From positions 806,001-870,000 of the forward strand of contig CP138932.1 of assembly GCA_047125605.1 (NCBI GenBank): 64,000 bases of DNA, given 5' to 3'. The position numbers and the translations under genes are program-made. The stretch comes from JAKVBK01 sp022447275. GTDB taxonomy: Bacteria > Pseudomonadota > Alphaproteobacteria > Rhodobacterales > Rhodobacteraceae. Below the pieces are notes generated by a model. It made no database searches. It had not been told where the DNA came from and saw only the letters and a program-made list of their open reading frames with translations. Shown here one piece after another: positions 43,652 to 52,952 of the stretch (position 1 is the stretch's first letter; each line of letters opens with the position of its first letter).

Positions 43652-44155
43652 CTAGCCGCCTCTCTCATCTTCTGGATGCTGTTGCGGATCCATTTCCGGG
43701 CTTAAGGGAATGTCAAAATCGGCATCCGCGAGGTGGAAGCCATCAAACACAAACCCGGGCGTGACGGTGCAAGATACCAGGGACCAGCCTGCACGATCAG
43801 GGCGCAACGCCTCGGTTGGAAGAGACACAGCACTTTGCCAGGCGTGGGCAGCTACCAGCGCTTGCGGAACATGGTCGCGGGCCAGATCAGGCCCCAAGAT
43901 AACTGCCGAGGCAGGCCCCTCATCCGTGTCAGAGCGTTTCAACAGGAGGGGGTCGCCCGCATGAAACAGCCAGATCTCGGTTGCGTCTACCTTGTGCCAG
44001 TGCGAGCGCTCTCCGGCCTGAAGCAGAAAATAGATGCAGGTGCCGTTGGGGCGACCGTCCACTTCTGGCCCAGCCCACGTCTGCCGATACCAGCCACCTT
44101 CGGGATGGCGTTGCAAAGCCAGACGACGGATCATTTCCGGAGCGGACAGGGTCAT
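43652..44155 (-). CDS. DUF985 cupin-type protein
   Basis: 167 residues from ATG 44155, overlapping the HAD gene stop by four bases. Family segments are LQRHPEGGWYRQTW, IYFLLQAGERSHWHKVDATEIW and GFVFDGFHLAD. The His-x-His-type cluster in the barrel would hold a metal. Function of DUF985 proteins is not known to me. It is translated together with the HAD-family gene. Confidence 0.88.
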   Translation of the reverse strand: MTLSAPEMIRRLALQRHPEGGWYRQTWAGPEVDGRPNGTCIYFLLQAGERSHWHKVDATEIWLFHAGDPLLLKRSDTDEGPASAVILGPDLARDHVPQALVAAHAWQSAVSLPTEALRPDRAGWSLVSCTVTPGFVFDGFHLADADFDIPLSPEMDPQQHPEDERGG

Positions 44156-44838
44156 GCTTTGGCCTCCAGATGGCTGGCTAGGGCGATGAAATCGGGCGCA
44201 CAGATGTCCCAATCGCCGTCTGGTTCCAAATTGACAGTCTGGCCCGGGCCATGCTCTGTTTTGCGCGGCACAAAGGCGGTTTGCAGCCCACAGGCCTGTG
44301 CCGCTTGCAGATCGTTGTTATGGGCGGCAACCATCATCACATCTTGGGCCGGTAGGCGTAGCGCAGCGCAACAGGCCAAATAGACAGCTGGTTTCGGCTT
44401 GTAGTCCTGCGCCAGCTCGGCCCCGAGGATGCAATCCCACGGCAGATCGGCATGGCGCGCAAGCCGGGTCATCAGCGCGATTGAGCCATTAGAGCAGGGC
44501 GCGATGATGTGATCGCGCTTGAGACGCCGAAGGCCTTCCACCACATCGGGCCAGGGATCAAGCCGTTCCCAAGCGGCATTGAGAGCGGCCCTGTCGGGCA
44601 CGGTCACCCCGGTCTGGCGGGCGACTGTGTCGAGGTTTTCAAGGTGCAGGTCGTCCAGTGACACGTAGCCCCGTCCGCCCTCGCGGATGCGGGCCATCGC
44701 CGGATCATATTCTGCCCGCCACGCCGTTGCGAAGGCTTCCGCGTCAACAGTGGGCAGCATGGCAGCGACATCCCGTGCAACCGAACTGCGCCAGTCAACA
44801 CATGTGCCAAAGACATCGAAGATAAGTGCTTGTACCAT
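44152..44838 (-). CDS. Haloacid dehalogenase type II family hydrolase
   Basis: 228 residues. HAD motif I IFDVFGTCVDW with the nucleophile Asp, motif II APCSNGS, and the C-terminal VMMVAAHNNDLQAAQACGLQT match L-2-haloacid dehalogenases. It may hydrolyse 2-halo acids or be a phosphatase of the same group. Head of a minus-strand run with cupin, kinase, alr and mlaEF. Confidence 0.86.
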   Translation of the reverse strand: MVQALIFDVFGTCVDWRSSVARDVAAMLPTVDAEAFATAWRAEYDPAMARIREGGRGYVSLDDLHLENLDTVARQTGVTVPDRAALNAAWERLDPWPDVVEGLRRLKRDHIIAPCSNGSIALMTRLARHADLPWDCILGAELAQDYKPKPAVYLACCAALRLPAQDVMMVAAHNNDLQAAQACGLQTAFVPRKTEHGPGQTVNLEPDGDWDICAPDFIALASHLEAKA

Positions 44839-44937
44839 ATGGCTAAAGGGCCTGATGCCTTGCCGTGTGTCAAGCTTGCCATAGGGGTTCAGAGTGCCGC
44901 AATGCGCGCGACATTCCTTATGCCCGCCGTGCAGGTT

Positions 44938-44963
44938 GCCAGGCCTTTGCAGAAAGGCCTGGC
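44938..44963. terminator. Strong hairpin after eno
   Basis: Perfect 11-bp stem GCCAGGCCTTT / AAAGGCCTGGC with a four-base loop, 23 bases after the eno stop. No T-run on the minus strand side, so termination may be inefficient; it may also stabilise the eno mRNA 3' end. Confidence 0.6.
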
Positions 44964-44985
44964 GATAAGAAGTGCGGTGCCGCGT

Positions 44986-46260
44986 TCAGCGCAGGATGCT
45001 AGCGCCTGCGTAGACGGCGGTCTCGCCCAGCATCTCCTCGATCCGGATCAGCTGGTTGTACTTTGCCAACCGGTCAGAGCGGGCGAGGGAGCCGGTTTTG
45101 ATCTGTCCACAATTGGTGGCGACAGCAAGATCGGCGATTGTGGCGTCCTCGGTTTCGCCCGAGCGATGGGACATGACATTCGTCATGCGGGCGCGGTGCG
45201 CCATGTCGACGGCCGTAAGTGTCTCGGTCAAGGAGCCAATCTGGTTCACTTTCACCAGCATGGAGTTTGCGCAGCCTTTTTCGATGCCCATGGCAAGGCG
45301 GGCCGGGTTCGTGACGAACAAGTCATCTCCAACCAGTTGGACCTTGTCGCCGATCATGTCTGTCAGTGCTTTCCAGCCGTCCCAATCATCTTCGGACATG
45401 CCGTCTTCGATCGAGATAATCGGGTAATCGTTGACGAGGGCCTGAAGGTAGGCAGCGTTCTCTTCCGGGCTCAGCACTTTGCCTTCGCCGGACAGGTGAT
45501 ACGCGCCATCCTTGAAGTACTCGGTGGCGGCGCAATCGAGGGCAAGATGGATTTCCTCGCCAGGCTTGTATCCGGCAGCCTCAATGGACTTCAAAATGAA
45601 ATCAAGTGCATCGCGGGTGGAGTTCAAGTTGGGTGCAAAGCCGCCCTCATCCCCGATGCCGGTGTTGTGGCCCGCATTCGAGAGCTCTTTCTTGAGGGTG
45701 TGGAACACTTCCGAGCCCATGCGTACAGCATCTGCGATGCTTTCCGCGGCCACGGGCATGATCATGAATTCCTGAATATCAATTTGGTTATCAGCATGTT
45801 CGCCGCCATTGATAATGTTCATCATCGGCACGGGCAGAGTGCGGGCATTGGTGCCGCCGACATAGCGAAAGAGCGGCTGCCCGGAATATTCTGCGGCGGC
45901 TTTGGCAGCAGCGAGGGACACGCCAAGGATCGCGTTGGCCCCGAGCCGGCCCTTGTTGTCCGTGCCGTCCAATTCGATCATGGCGCCATCGATGGCCACC
46001 TGTTCTGTGGCGTCAAAGCCAACCAGAGCCTCGGCGATCTCGCCATTTACGGCCGCAACGGCCTCGAGCACGCCCTTGCCCTTATAACGCGTGGCATCCC
46101 CATCGCGCTTTTCCACGGCCTCGTAGGCACCTGTTGATGCGCCTGACGGCACCGCAGCGCGGCCAAGTGTGCCATCTTCAAGGGTAACGTCGACCTCGAC
46201 AGTGGGGTTGCCACGGCTATCAAGGATTTGACGGGCGTGGATATCGGCGATGAAGCTCAT
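44986..46260 (-). CDS. eno: Enolase
   Basis: 424 residues from ATG 46260 (ribosome site upstream). N-terminus ARQILDSRGNPTVEVDV, the metal-binding region SIEDGMSEDDWDGWKALTD and VKVNQIGSLTETLTAVDMA are diagnostic, as is SHRSGETEDATIADLAVA with the active-site segment. It interconverts 2-phosphoglycerate and phosphoenolpyruvate in glycolysis. A monocistronic gene. Confidence 0.97.
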   Translation of the reverse strand: MSFIADIHARQILDSRGNPTVEVDVTLEDGTLGRAAVPSGASTGAYEAVEKRDGDATRYKGKGVLEAVAAVNGEIAEALVGFDATEQVAIDGAMIELDGTDNKGRLGANAILGVSLAAAKAAAEYSGQPLFRYVGGTNARTLPVPMMNIINGGEHADNQIDIQEFMIMPVAAESIADAVRMGSEVFHTLKKELSNAGHNTGIGDEGGFAPNLNSTRDALDFILKSIEAAGYKPGEEIHLALDCAATEYFKDGAYHLSGEGKVLSPEENAAYLQALVNDYPIISIEDGMSEDDWDGWKALTDMIGDKVQLVGDDLFVTNPARLAMGIEKGCANSMLVKVNQIGSLTETLTAVDMAHRARMTNVMSHRSGETEDATIADLAVATNCGQIKTGSLARSDRLAKYNQLIRIEEMLGETAVYAGASILR

Positions 46261-46457
46261 GGGGGAGATCCTTTTGGACTTGCAATGCCGCTGCTTTAGC
46301 AAGGGTGCGCGCTTGGGGGAAGATGTTGCAGTGCAGCAAGTGGCGCTACTGTTGCCGCAGGGTCGGGCGAAAGACATCGCGCTGACAAGCATGGGCAGTC
46401 GCGCAACTGCGATCTCAGTGCGTCTCTATAGGATGCGGCCTGCAGGATGCGGTCTGC

Positions 46458-46934
46458 TCAGGCGGGCCGGCGCGCGGCGGCGATCCACAAGGCAGTGAGG
46501 CCCAGTCCGATAAGGGCATTCCAGCTTGCCATCGACAGCCCCATCAAAGACCACGCGACCTCATCGCACATCACGATTGCCGCGCCTCCGTCCAAGGACA
46601 GCAATTCCGAGCCTGTCATCGCGGAAAGATCTTCGCTGTTGCCGCCGGTGCAGGTGCTGGGGCCCTCCCACCACTTGCGCTCAACTCCCGTGTGATACAG
46701 TCCGATTGCCGATGTTGTCAGGGCGGCGGCGGCGCCAGCATAGGCGATTGCAGCACGGGGGGCCGCCATTCCGATCAGACCCAGCACAACGGCGACCGCA
46801 TAGGGCCAACGCTGCCAAATGCAGAGTTTGCACGGGGCAAGCCCGCCAATGTGCTGAAAGGCAAAGGCGCCAGCCAGCACGGCGGCGGATCCTGCTGCGG
46901 CAAGAGTGATCAGCGTGGCGCGGTCAAAGGTCAT
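46458..46934 (-). CDS. dsbB: Disulfide bond formation protein DsbB
   Basis: 158 residues from ATG 46934, four membrane helices. First redox pair Cys35-x-x-Cys38 (PCKLCIWQRWPY), second pair Cys95 and Cys123 in the periplasmic loop. It re-oxidises DsbA and passes electrons to quinone. It lies 83 bases downstream of exoD on the same strand. Confidence 0.92.
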   Translation of the reverse strand: MTFDRATLITLAAAGSAAVLAGAFAFQHIGGLAPCKLCIWQRWPYAVAVVLGLIGMAAPRAAIAYAGAAAALTTSAIGLYHTGVERKWWEGPSTCTGGNSEDLSAMTGSELLSLDGGAAIVMCDEVAWSLMGLSMASWNALIGLGLTALWIAAARRPA

Positions 46935-47016
46935 GTCAGGGTCCTTCAGGCATGTCTCGCCCTGTAGATGTTTGATATTCAAATGGGCTTTGCAAGCCCT
47001 TGTGTAGTTACAGGTT

Positions 47017-47631
47017 TTACAGGCCAAGCCAGGCGAGGATCAGGCTGACAATCGTCGCGCCCGCAATCAGCAGCGTCGCAATCCAGACAAAGCCGAGGAT
47101 AATCCCAAGGATGACGAGGATCCCATCGCGTTGCAGCAAACCCATCGCAATCACCACGACGGCGACACCTGGAACCGAATTGGTGCCGGGCAAGGGCACA
47201 AGGATCGAGGCACTAAAGAGCACCAGCGCGATCCCGACCAACCGATCGGCGGGGGCGGCTGTGAGGCCAACAAGGCGCGGGCTGCTGATGGCCTCGATCC
47301 GCTGCAACCAAGGCTTTGCGCGGTCCGCGAGGCTGCGCAATCCCGCCGATGACACGCTGCGCGCGCCCAGCTTGGCAGGCAGCCAAGGGGTTTTGTGCCC
47401 CATCACAATCTGAGCCGAGATAAACATCAGTGGCAGAGAAACAACCTGTGGGATGCCATAGAGAAAAGGGATGCAACAGGGCAGGGCGAGGATCAGCAGA
47501 AACAGGCCGAAGGCGCGCTCGCTCAAATGCTCCAGCATCCACAGGAGCGTAACGGACTCCCCCTCGGCCTCATCAGCCAAGTTGGAAAGCCGCTCGGAGA
47601 TTGGCATGACCTGTTCGGTATGCGCTGTCAT
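47017..47631 (-). CDS. exoD: ExoD-family membrane protein
   Basis: About 204 residues from ATG 47631; an earlier in-frame start would add a hydrophobic N-terminus without family resemblance. Segments FGLFLLILALPCCIPFLYGIPQVVSLPL, WLPAKL and the C-terminal double helix (VPLPGTNSVPGVAVVVIAMGLLQRDG) fit ExoD. The Rhizobium gene affects exopolysaccharide production and nodulation; the biochemical role is unknown. It may be co-transcribed with dsbB. Confidence 0.88.
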   Translation of the reverse strand: MTAHTEQVMPISERLSNLADEAEGESVTLLWMLEHLSERAFGLFLLILALPCCIPFLYGIPQVVSLPLMFISAQIVMGHKTPWLPAKLGARSVSSAGLRSLADRAKPWLQRIEAISSPRLVGLTAAPADRLVGIALVLFSASILVPLPGTNSVPGVAVVVIAMGLLQRDGILVILGIILGFVWIATLLIAGATIVSLILAWLGL

Positions 47632-47958
47632 AATGAGTTGCCCGGACTGATAAAACGAAACTATTGCGATAGCGCCTAGCAAACCGATCCACATGACGCC
47701 AGTGCCGCTCAACGCCGGGCGTCGATTTTGTTGCAAATGCTGCATGCAGGTGCGCCGAGTGCGGCGATCGTCCTAACGGACCTCAAGGCGTAACAAGACT
47801 GGCGTAGGCCCCCTGATTGCCGGGCATGGACCCTAAATGCACGAATTTTATACGCAAACAGAAGGCGAAGCTTGCATCTGTTCCGGTGCAGTGTTCAGCT
47901 TTGAGGCAGATCGGTCAGCAATAGACCGGCATTTTCGTTCCCTGGGAGGAGGACATCC

Positions 47959-48999
47959 ATGAAACAGTTTATGAAAGCGACAGCCGCCTCTGTGGCGTTG
48001 GCCCTGATCGGCGCCAGCAGCGTCGCGGCGCAGGAAGTTACCCTGCGCTGCCAGCATTTTCTGAGCCCCAAAGGCTCGGTCCCGGCGTTTTTCATCACGC
48101 CTTGGGCAGAAAAGGTTGAGGCCGATAGCAATGGCCGGATCAAGGTTGAGATCTATCCGGCGATGCAACTGGGTGGGAAGCCGCCGGCGCTCTACGATCA
48201 GATCCGGGACGGGGTGATCGATTGCGGCTGGGCGTTGCCGGCCTATACGCCGGGCCGCTTCCCGGAATCCGAGGCGTTTGAACTGCCCTTCATGACATCC
48301 TTGAATGCCGAGGCATCCTCAAAGGCGTTCTGGGAATTCTACGAAGCCTACATGACAGAGCGTCATTCCGACATTCAAGTGATGGCCGTGCATGTGCATG
48401 GGCCGGGTGTGATCCACAAAAAGGGTGATCCGGTAATGTCGATCGCCGATTTCGAAGGCCTCAAGCTGCGCGGCCCGTCGCGGCAGGCCAATGCGCTGTT
48501 GGAAACGGTTGGGGCCACGCCCGTAGGCATGCCTGTACCCGCTTTCCCCGAAGCTCTGTCCAAAGGGGTTGTCGATGGCGGGGTGATCCCCTGGGAGATT
48601 GTGCCGCCTCTCAAGGTGCACGAGCTTGCCGACAGCCACACCCAGATCAGCGGCGACAGGGCCTTGTACAACACCACCTTCATTTGGGGGATGAACAAGA
48701 ACACCTATGACAGCCTGCCGGATGATCTGAAGGCGGTGATTGACATGAACTCTGGCCTTGAAGCATCTGCTTGGGCGGGGCGCGCCATGGACCAAGGCGA
48801 TGACAATGGCGAACGCGTTGTCAGTGGGACGGATAACACGATCCACATTCTTGACGAGTCCGTTGTGGCAGAGCTGCGCACGATTGGCGAAGCGCTGACA
48901 GCCAAATGGATCGAAGAGGTCAGCGCCAAGGGCCTCGATGGCGCGGGTATGGTGGCCAAGGCGCAAGAGCTTGTGGCGAAGCATGGGGGCGGCATGTAA
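47959..48999 (+). CDS. TRAP transporter substrate-binding protein (DctP family)
   Basis: 346 residues. Sec signal peptide ending near residue 25 (Val-Ala-Ala-Gln). TRAP features are TLRCQHFLSPKGSVPAFFITPWAEKVE at the N-terminus, the LKLRGPSRQANALLETVGATPVGMPVP region with the carboxylate-binding arginine, and a C-terminal EEVSAKGLDG helix. It captures an organic acid in the periplasm and delivers it to the QM permease. A GGGAGGAGGA ribosome site lies upstream, consistent with high expression. A terminator separates it from the permease genes. Confidence 0.93.
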   Translation: MKQFMKATAASVALALIGASSVAAQEVTLRCQHFLSPKGSVPAFFITPWAEKVEADSNGRIKVEIYPAMQLGGKPPALYDQIRDGVIDCGWALPAYTPGRFPESEAFELPFMTSLNAEASSKAFWEFYEAYMTERHSDIQVMAVHVHGPGVIHKKGDPVMSIADFEGLKLRGPSRQANALLETVGATPVGMPVPAFPEALSKGVVDGGVIPWEIVPPLKVHELADSHTQISGDRALYNTTFIWGMNKNTYDSLPDDLKAVIDMNSGLEASAWAGRAMDQGDDNGERVVSGTDNTIHILDESVVAELRTIGEALTAKWIEEVSAKGLDGAGMVAKAQELVAKHGGGM

Positions 49000-49031
49000 G
49001 CAGCGCCATTGCACCTACTGAAAAGTTTGAG

Positions 49032-49060
49032 GGCAGGCCAAAATACGGCCTGCCTTTTTT
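49032..49060 (+). terminator. Terminator between dctP and dctQ of the first TRAP operon
   Basis: Perfect 8-bp stem GGCAGGCC / GGCCTGCC, seven-base loop, then six T. It is 32 bases after the substrate-binding protein stop, inside the transport operon. It should reduce transcription of the permease genes relative to the binding protein. Confidence 0.88.
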
Positions 49061-49268
49061 GATAGTGACTGACGCCTACGTTCTGCGGCGCCGGAGAACC
49101 GCGAAGCAACCCAAACCCGCCAGCTGCATGCGCGAACCACCGGAACATGAAACTGGCTGAAAGCCGCAGAGCGGGCCACTTGGCGCAAACTCTTTGCTTG
49201 CGGGCCCATCCGTTGCACCGCTAGACCTGTGCCACTGGCCAAAAGGGACCAAGGGAGCGCGCTGGGGC

Positions 49269-49829
49269 ATGTTAGAACGGACGGTGGAGGCCATCGCGAA
49301 GGCTTTGGCCTATTTGGGTGGGGGCATTCTCGCCTTTCTATCCGTCATGACGGTCGTGTCGATTATTGGGCGGGCACTCAACGGGATTGGACCTTTGGGC
49401 CCTGTGCCTGGCGACTATGAAATGGTAGCGAACGGATGTGCCGTCGCCGTGTTCTTCTTCCTGCCGTACTGTCATCTCAAGCGTGGCCACGTCACGGTGG
49501 ATATCCTGATCCAACGCTTTTCTCCCCGTACGCAGGCGTTCTTTGGGTTGCTGGGAGATCTTTCAATCGCGGCCATCTCGATCCTGATCCTGCGCCAGCT
49601 TTGGTTCGGGTTTGGGGAGAAATTTCCCTATGGATCGGATGGCCTGCGCGAGGCGCTTGGCATGGGCTACAAGCCCTTCTTCGCCGAAACGACCTATGAA
49701 TTGGAAATCCCGGTCTGGACACTCTACGGCGCTGCATTGGTAGGGGCCGTGGCCATGGTGCTTGTCAGCCTCTACGCGGTGTATCGGGCTGCCATGTGGG
49801 TGCGGGCCGGGGCGGAGGGACAGCCATGA
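49269..49829 (+). CDS. TRAP transporter small permease (DctQ)
   Basis: 186 residues from ATG 49269, four membrane helices, with the typical VPGDYEMVANGCAVAVFFFLPYCHLKRGHVTVD segment. It partners the large permease, whose start overlaps its stop by four bases. Located 269 bases after the binding-protein gene. Confidence 0.92.
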   Translation: MLERTVEAIAKALAYLGGGILAFLSVMTVVSIIGRALNGIGPLGPVPGDYEMVANGCAVAVFFFLPYCHLKRGHVTVDILIQRFSPRTQAFFGLLGDLSIAAISILILRQLWFGFGEKFPYGSDGLREALGMGYKPFFAETTYELEIPVWTLYGAALVGAVAMVLVSLYAVYRAAMWVRAGAEGQP

Positions 49830-51181
49830 GCGGAATTGCATTGGCCCTTGTTGTTTTCCTTTTGATGCTGGTCGCCGTGTTTCTGCGGATTCCGATTGCT
49901 GCGGCCATGGGCGGCGCGGGCTTTTTCGGAACTTGGTATGTATTGGGCAGCCCGGCAGCCCCAATGGCCCAGCTCAAAACACTCAGCTACGAGACATTTT
50001 CCAATCAGGGTCTGGCGATCGTGCCGCTGTTCATCCTGATGGGGCAAATCGCGACACGCACGGGCATGTCGGCGGCGCTATTTCGGGCTGCGTCTGACTT
50101 TCTGGGCCACCGCAAGGGCGGTGTGGCCATGGCAAGCGTCGGGGCCTGTGCGGGTTTTGGGGCGATCTGTGGCTCGTCGCTCGCGACAGCGAGTACAATG
50201 GGGCAGGTGGCCCTGCCAGAGATGCGCAAGCGCGGGTATTCCGACAGCCTCTCGACGGGGGTGCTCGCCGCCGGGGGCACGCTGGGCATTCTGATCCCCC
50301 CTTCGGTTATTCTGGTGATCTACGCGATCATGGCCGAACAGAATATCGTCAAGATGTTCGTGGCAGCACTGGTGCCCGGGCTGCTTGCTGCAGCGGGCTA
50401 CATGGTGACGGTGGCCATATATGTGCGGGTGCGCCCGGGTGCGGCGACGGCGGCAGACCGCGTGCCGTGGGCCGAGCGACTGCGCACGTTTGGGTCCACA
50501 TGGCCTGTGATTGCAATTTTCGGCCTGACGATGGGTGGCATTGTCGGCGACTGGAACTGGAGCAAGCCGGGCGCGCAAGCGCTGTTCACCCCCAATGAGG
50601 CTGCAGCCTTTGGTGCCACGGCCACAGCGCTTTATGGCCTCTTCATGGGACGCCTGGATTGGCGCGGCTTCGGCGATGCGCTGCTGGAAACCGCCAAGGC
50701 CACGGGCATGATCTTTCTGATCCTGCTCGGCGCGGAGTTCTTCAAAGGCTTTCTGGCCCTGACCCGCGCGCCTGACCTGATGGCCACTTGGGTAACAGGG
50801 CAGGGGTTTGAGCCCTTGATCGTTCTGTCGCTGATGTTGCTGGCCTATCTTTTGTTCGGCTGCGTCATGGATAGCCTGTCTATGATCTTGCTGACGATCC
50901 CGATTTTCCTGCCCATCATAGAAGTGCTCGATTTCGGGATGACGCCTGAGGAAACGGCAATCTGGTTCGGCATCCTCGCGCTGATCGTTGTAGAGGTGGG
51001 GCTCATCACCCCGCCAGTGGGCATGAACCTTTTCATCATCAATGGCGTTGCGCGCGACATTCCCATCGGCCGCACCTATGCGGGCGTTGCCCCGTTTGTG
51101 TTGTCTGATCTTGTGCGTGTTGTGCTGCTGGTGGCGTTCCCCTCGCTGACGCTTTGGCTGGTTGGGGTCGCTGTCGGGTAG
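49826..51181 (+). CDS. TRAP transporter large permease (DctM)
   Basis: 451 residues with about 12 helices. The segments RKGGVAMASVGACAGFGAICGSSLATASTMGQVALPEM and GGTLGILIPPSVILVIYAI are diagnostic of DctM. It forms the sodium-coupled channel of the transporter. Last gene of the operon; a tRNA-Leu gene follows 88 bases later. Confidence 0.95.
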   Translation: MSGIALALVVFLLMLVAVFLRIPIAAAMGGAGFFGTWYVLGSPAAPMAQLKTLSYETFSNQGLAIVPLFILMGQIATRTGMSAALFRAASDFLGHRKGGVAMASVGACAGFGAICGSSLATASTMGQVALPEMRKRGYSDSLSTGVLAAGGTLGILIPPSVILVIYAIMAEQNIVKMFVAALVPGLLAAAGYMVTVAIYVRVRPGAATAADRVPWAERLRTFGSTWPVIAIFGLTMGGIVGDWNWSKPGAQALFTPNEAAAFGATATALYGLFMGRLDWRGFGDALLETAKATGMIFLILLGAEFFKGFLALTRAPDLMATWVTGQGFEPLIVLSLMLLAYLLFGCVMDSLSMILLTIPIFLPIIEVLDFGMTPEETAIWFGILALIVVEVGLITPPVGMNLFIINGVARDIPIGRTYAGVAPFVLSDLVRVVLLVAFPSLTLWLVGVAVG

Positions 51182-51269
51182 ATTGATCAAAATTTCCCGA
51201 CAGGTGCCTGCAAATTCGTGTCGTTTTGGGCTGGCGGACGGTGTGATGGCCCGTTAGACAGAGCAAAAG

Positions 51270-51355
51270 GCCGGTGTGGCGGAATGGTAGACGCAGGGGA
51301 TTCAAAATCCCCCGATGGCAACATCGTGTCGGTTCGAGTCCGACCACCGGTACCA
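51270..51355 (+). tRNA. tRNA-Leu (anticodon CAA)
   Basis: 86 bases including an encoded CCA end. Acceptor stem GCCGGTG pairs with CACCGGT (one G-U pair), the anticodon stem GGGGA/TCCCC carries loop TTCAAAA with anticodon CAA, a long variable arm with stem GATGG/CATCG follows, and the T arm is GTCGG-TTCGAGT-CCGAC. It decodes UUG. Confidence 0.95.
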
Positions 51356-51385
51356 AATGATTTCAGTGCCTTAGGGATCATTTGG
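51353..51385 (+). repeat. Inverted repeat overlapping the tRNA 3' end
   Basis: CCAAATGAT (51353-51361) and ATCATTTGG (51377-51385), a perfect 9-bp inverted repeat with a 15-base spacer; the left arm includes the CCA end of tRNA-Leu. No T-run follows. It may assist termination or 3' processing. Confidence 0.5.
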
Positions 51386-51804
51386 AAAAGAGTCCTTCGA
51401 ACATGCGATTTGCGCGACACTTCTGTTGAGTGCCGTCCGTCCATGATGTCGATCGCTTTGGATTTTTTTCTCTATGCTGGAATGCTGCGCTTATATGGCA
51501 TCGACCCTAAGCGTAAGATGACAAAAATCTGTGCCTACCATGATAGGTGCTCTCGCTGCTGTCCAAGCAGCAGGGCGTTGGGCGACACATAGAACGAAAA
51601 TCGCAAATTCCGTGCCTCTCCAATACCTGTCGACGGGCGTCTGGTTATGGGCCGTAGCCTAGACCGGGCTCGGCCGTCTCTCTGCTCGCAAGAACATTCT
51701 ACATGCCGCAGGTGTCGCCATGCTTGCTGCAGGCCGCGTGTGACCATTTTACTGGCCTTCAGCGTACCTGCCTCATCCGTCGAGACCCACGCGCAAGTCA
51801 GGTT
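51356..51804. other. Non-coding stretch after tRNA-Leu
   Basis: 449 bases between the tRNA and the convergent alcohol dehydrogenase gene. Apart from the inverted repeat next to the tRNA and a small hairpin GCTGCT/AGCAGC at 51555-51571, I see nothing in it: no integrase remnant, no open frame with family resemblance. Confidence 0.4.
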
Positions 51805-52950
51805 CTACAGACAGGCTTGCAAAAGTGCTTTGGTGTTTTCTTCCGTCATTTCAATCGGGTTGCCACCCGTGCTCGGGTCTGACAGGGCGCCGGCTACCAC
51901 CCGATCGACGTCGAGATTTTCGATGCCAAGGGCGGTCAGTGTTCTGGGTATGCCGAGGGACGCGTTGAATTCATCGACGAAGGCACAGAACCCGTCAAAT
52001 CCCCCATCAATGCCCAAGTAGTTGGCCGCATTGCCAAGAAGGCCGGTGATGGCGGGCTTGTTGAATTGCAACACGGCGGGCATGCACACGGCATTGGTTG
52101 TGCCGTGGTGCGTATGATAGATCGCTCCGATCGGGTGTGACAGGGCGTGGATCGCTCCCAGACCTTTTTGGAAAGCGGTTGCGCCCATGGCCGCCGCAGA
52201 CATCATATGGGCCCGCGCTTCCAGATCTGTCCCGTCCGCATATGCGCGGGGCAGGTAGTCCTTCACCAGTCGCATCCCCTCAAGCGCCATGCCCTGGGAC
52301 ATGGGATGATAATGGGGGGAGCAATAGGCCTCCACGCAATGGGCGAAGGCATCGAGGCCCGTGCCTGCGGTGATGAACTTGGGCATGCCAACCGTCAGTT
52401 CCGGATCGCAGATAACAACCGTGGGCAGGAACTTGGGATGGAAGATGATTTTCTTTTCTTCCGTCTCCGAGTTGGTAATCACGGAGGCGCGGCCAACCTC
52501 TGAGCCGGTGCCGGCGGTGGTGGGCACGGCAACGATCGGGGCAATGGCGTCTGCATCGGCGCGCGTCCACCAATCGCCAATATCTTCGAAATCCCAAAGG
52601 GGGCGGGTTTGGCCCGCCTGAAATGCGACCAGTTTTCCAAGATCAAGGCCAGAGCCACCGCCAAAGGCAATCACACCGTCATGGTTGCCGTCTTTGAAGG
52701 CTTGCACACCCGCAGCCGCGTTCTTTTCGTTGGGGTTCGGGTCTACATCTGCAAAGAGTGCTCGTCCCAGCCCGGCGGCGTCCAGCAGATCAAGGGTGCG
52801 CGTGGTGATGTCCATATCCGCAAGCCCGCGATCCGTAATGAGCAGGGGCTTCTTGATGCCGGCGGTTGCACAGGCATCGGCGATCTCGGAAATGCGTCCT
52901 GCGCCGAAACGCACCGCGGTCGGGTAAGACCAGTTTGCAGTCAGGGTCAT
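51805..52950 (-). CDS. Iron-containing alcohol dehydrogenase
   Basis: 381 residues from ATG 52950, two bases after the aldehyde dehydrogenase stop. NAD-binding GGGSGLDLGK, the PTTAGTGSEV segment, and metal ligands in LDAFAHCVEAYCS and GAIHALSHPIGAIYHTHHG with the usual His cluster identify group III ADH. It oxidises an alcohol to an aldehyde with NAD. As the last gene of the catabolic operon with an aldehyde dehydrogenase and a GS-like ligase, it could act on a gamma-glutamylated amino alcohol (inference). Confidence 0.93.
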   Translation of the reverse strand: MTLTANWSYPTAVRFGAGRISEIADACATAGIKKPLLITDRGLADMDITTRTLDLLDAAGLGRALFADVDPNPNEKNAAAGVQAFKDGNHDGVIAFGGGSGLDLGKLVAFQAGQTRPLWDFEDIGDWWTRADADAIAPIVAVPTTAGTGSEVGRASVITNSETEEKKIIFHPKFLPTVVICDPELTVGMPKFITAGTGLDAFAHCVEAYCSPHYHPMSQGMALEGMRLVKDYLPRAYADGTDLEARAHMMSAAAMGATAFQKGLGAIHALSHPIGAIYHTHHGTTNAVCMPAVLQFNKPAITGLLGNAANYLGIDGGFDGFCAFVDEFNASLGIPRTLTALGIENLDVDRVVAGALSDPSTGGNPIEMTEENTKALLQACL

Positions 52951-52952
52951 CC

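Noticed and set aside
44830..46137. Plus-strand frame of 435 codons opposite eno
   Set aside because: Shadow of enolase; no family resemblance.
50078..51190. Minus-strand frame of 370 codons opposite dctM
   Set aside because: Very His/Arg-rich mirror of membrane-helix codons; no independent evidence. The same holds for the frame at 56806-57924 opposite the second dctM.
51270..51804. tRNA-Leu as an integration site of a mobile element
   Set aside because: No integrase gene, no second copy of the tRNA 3' end and no foreign-looking genes next to it.
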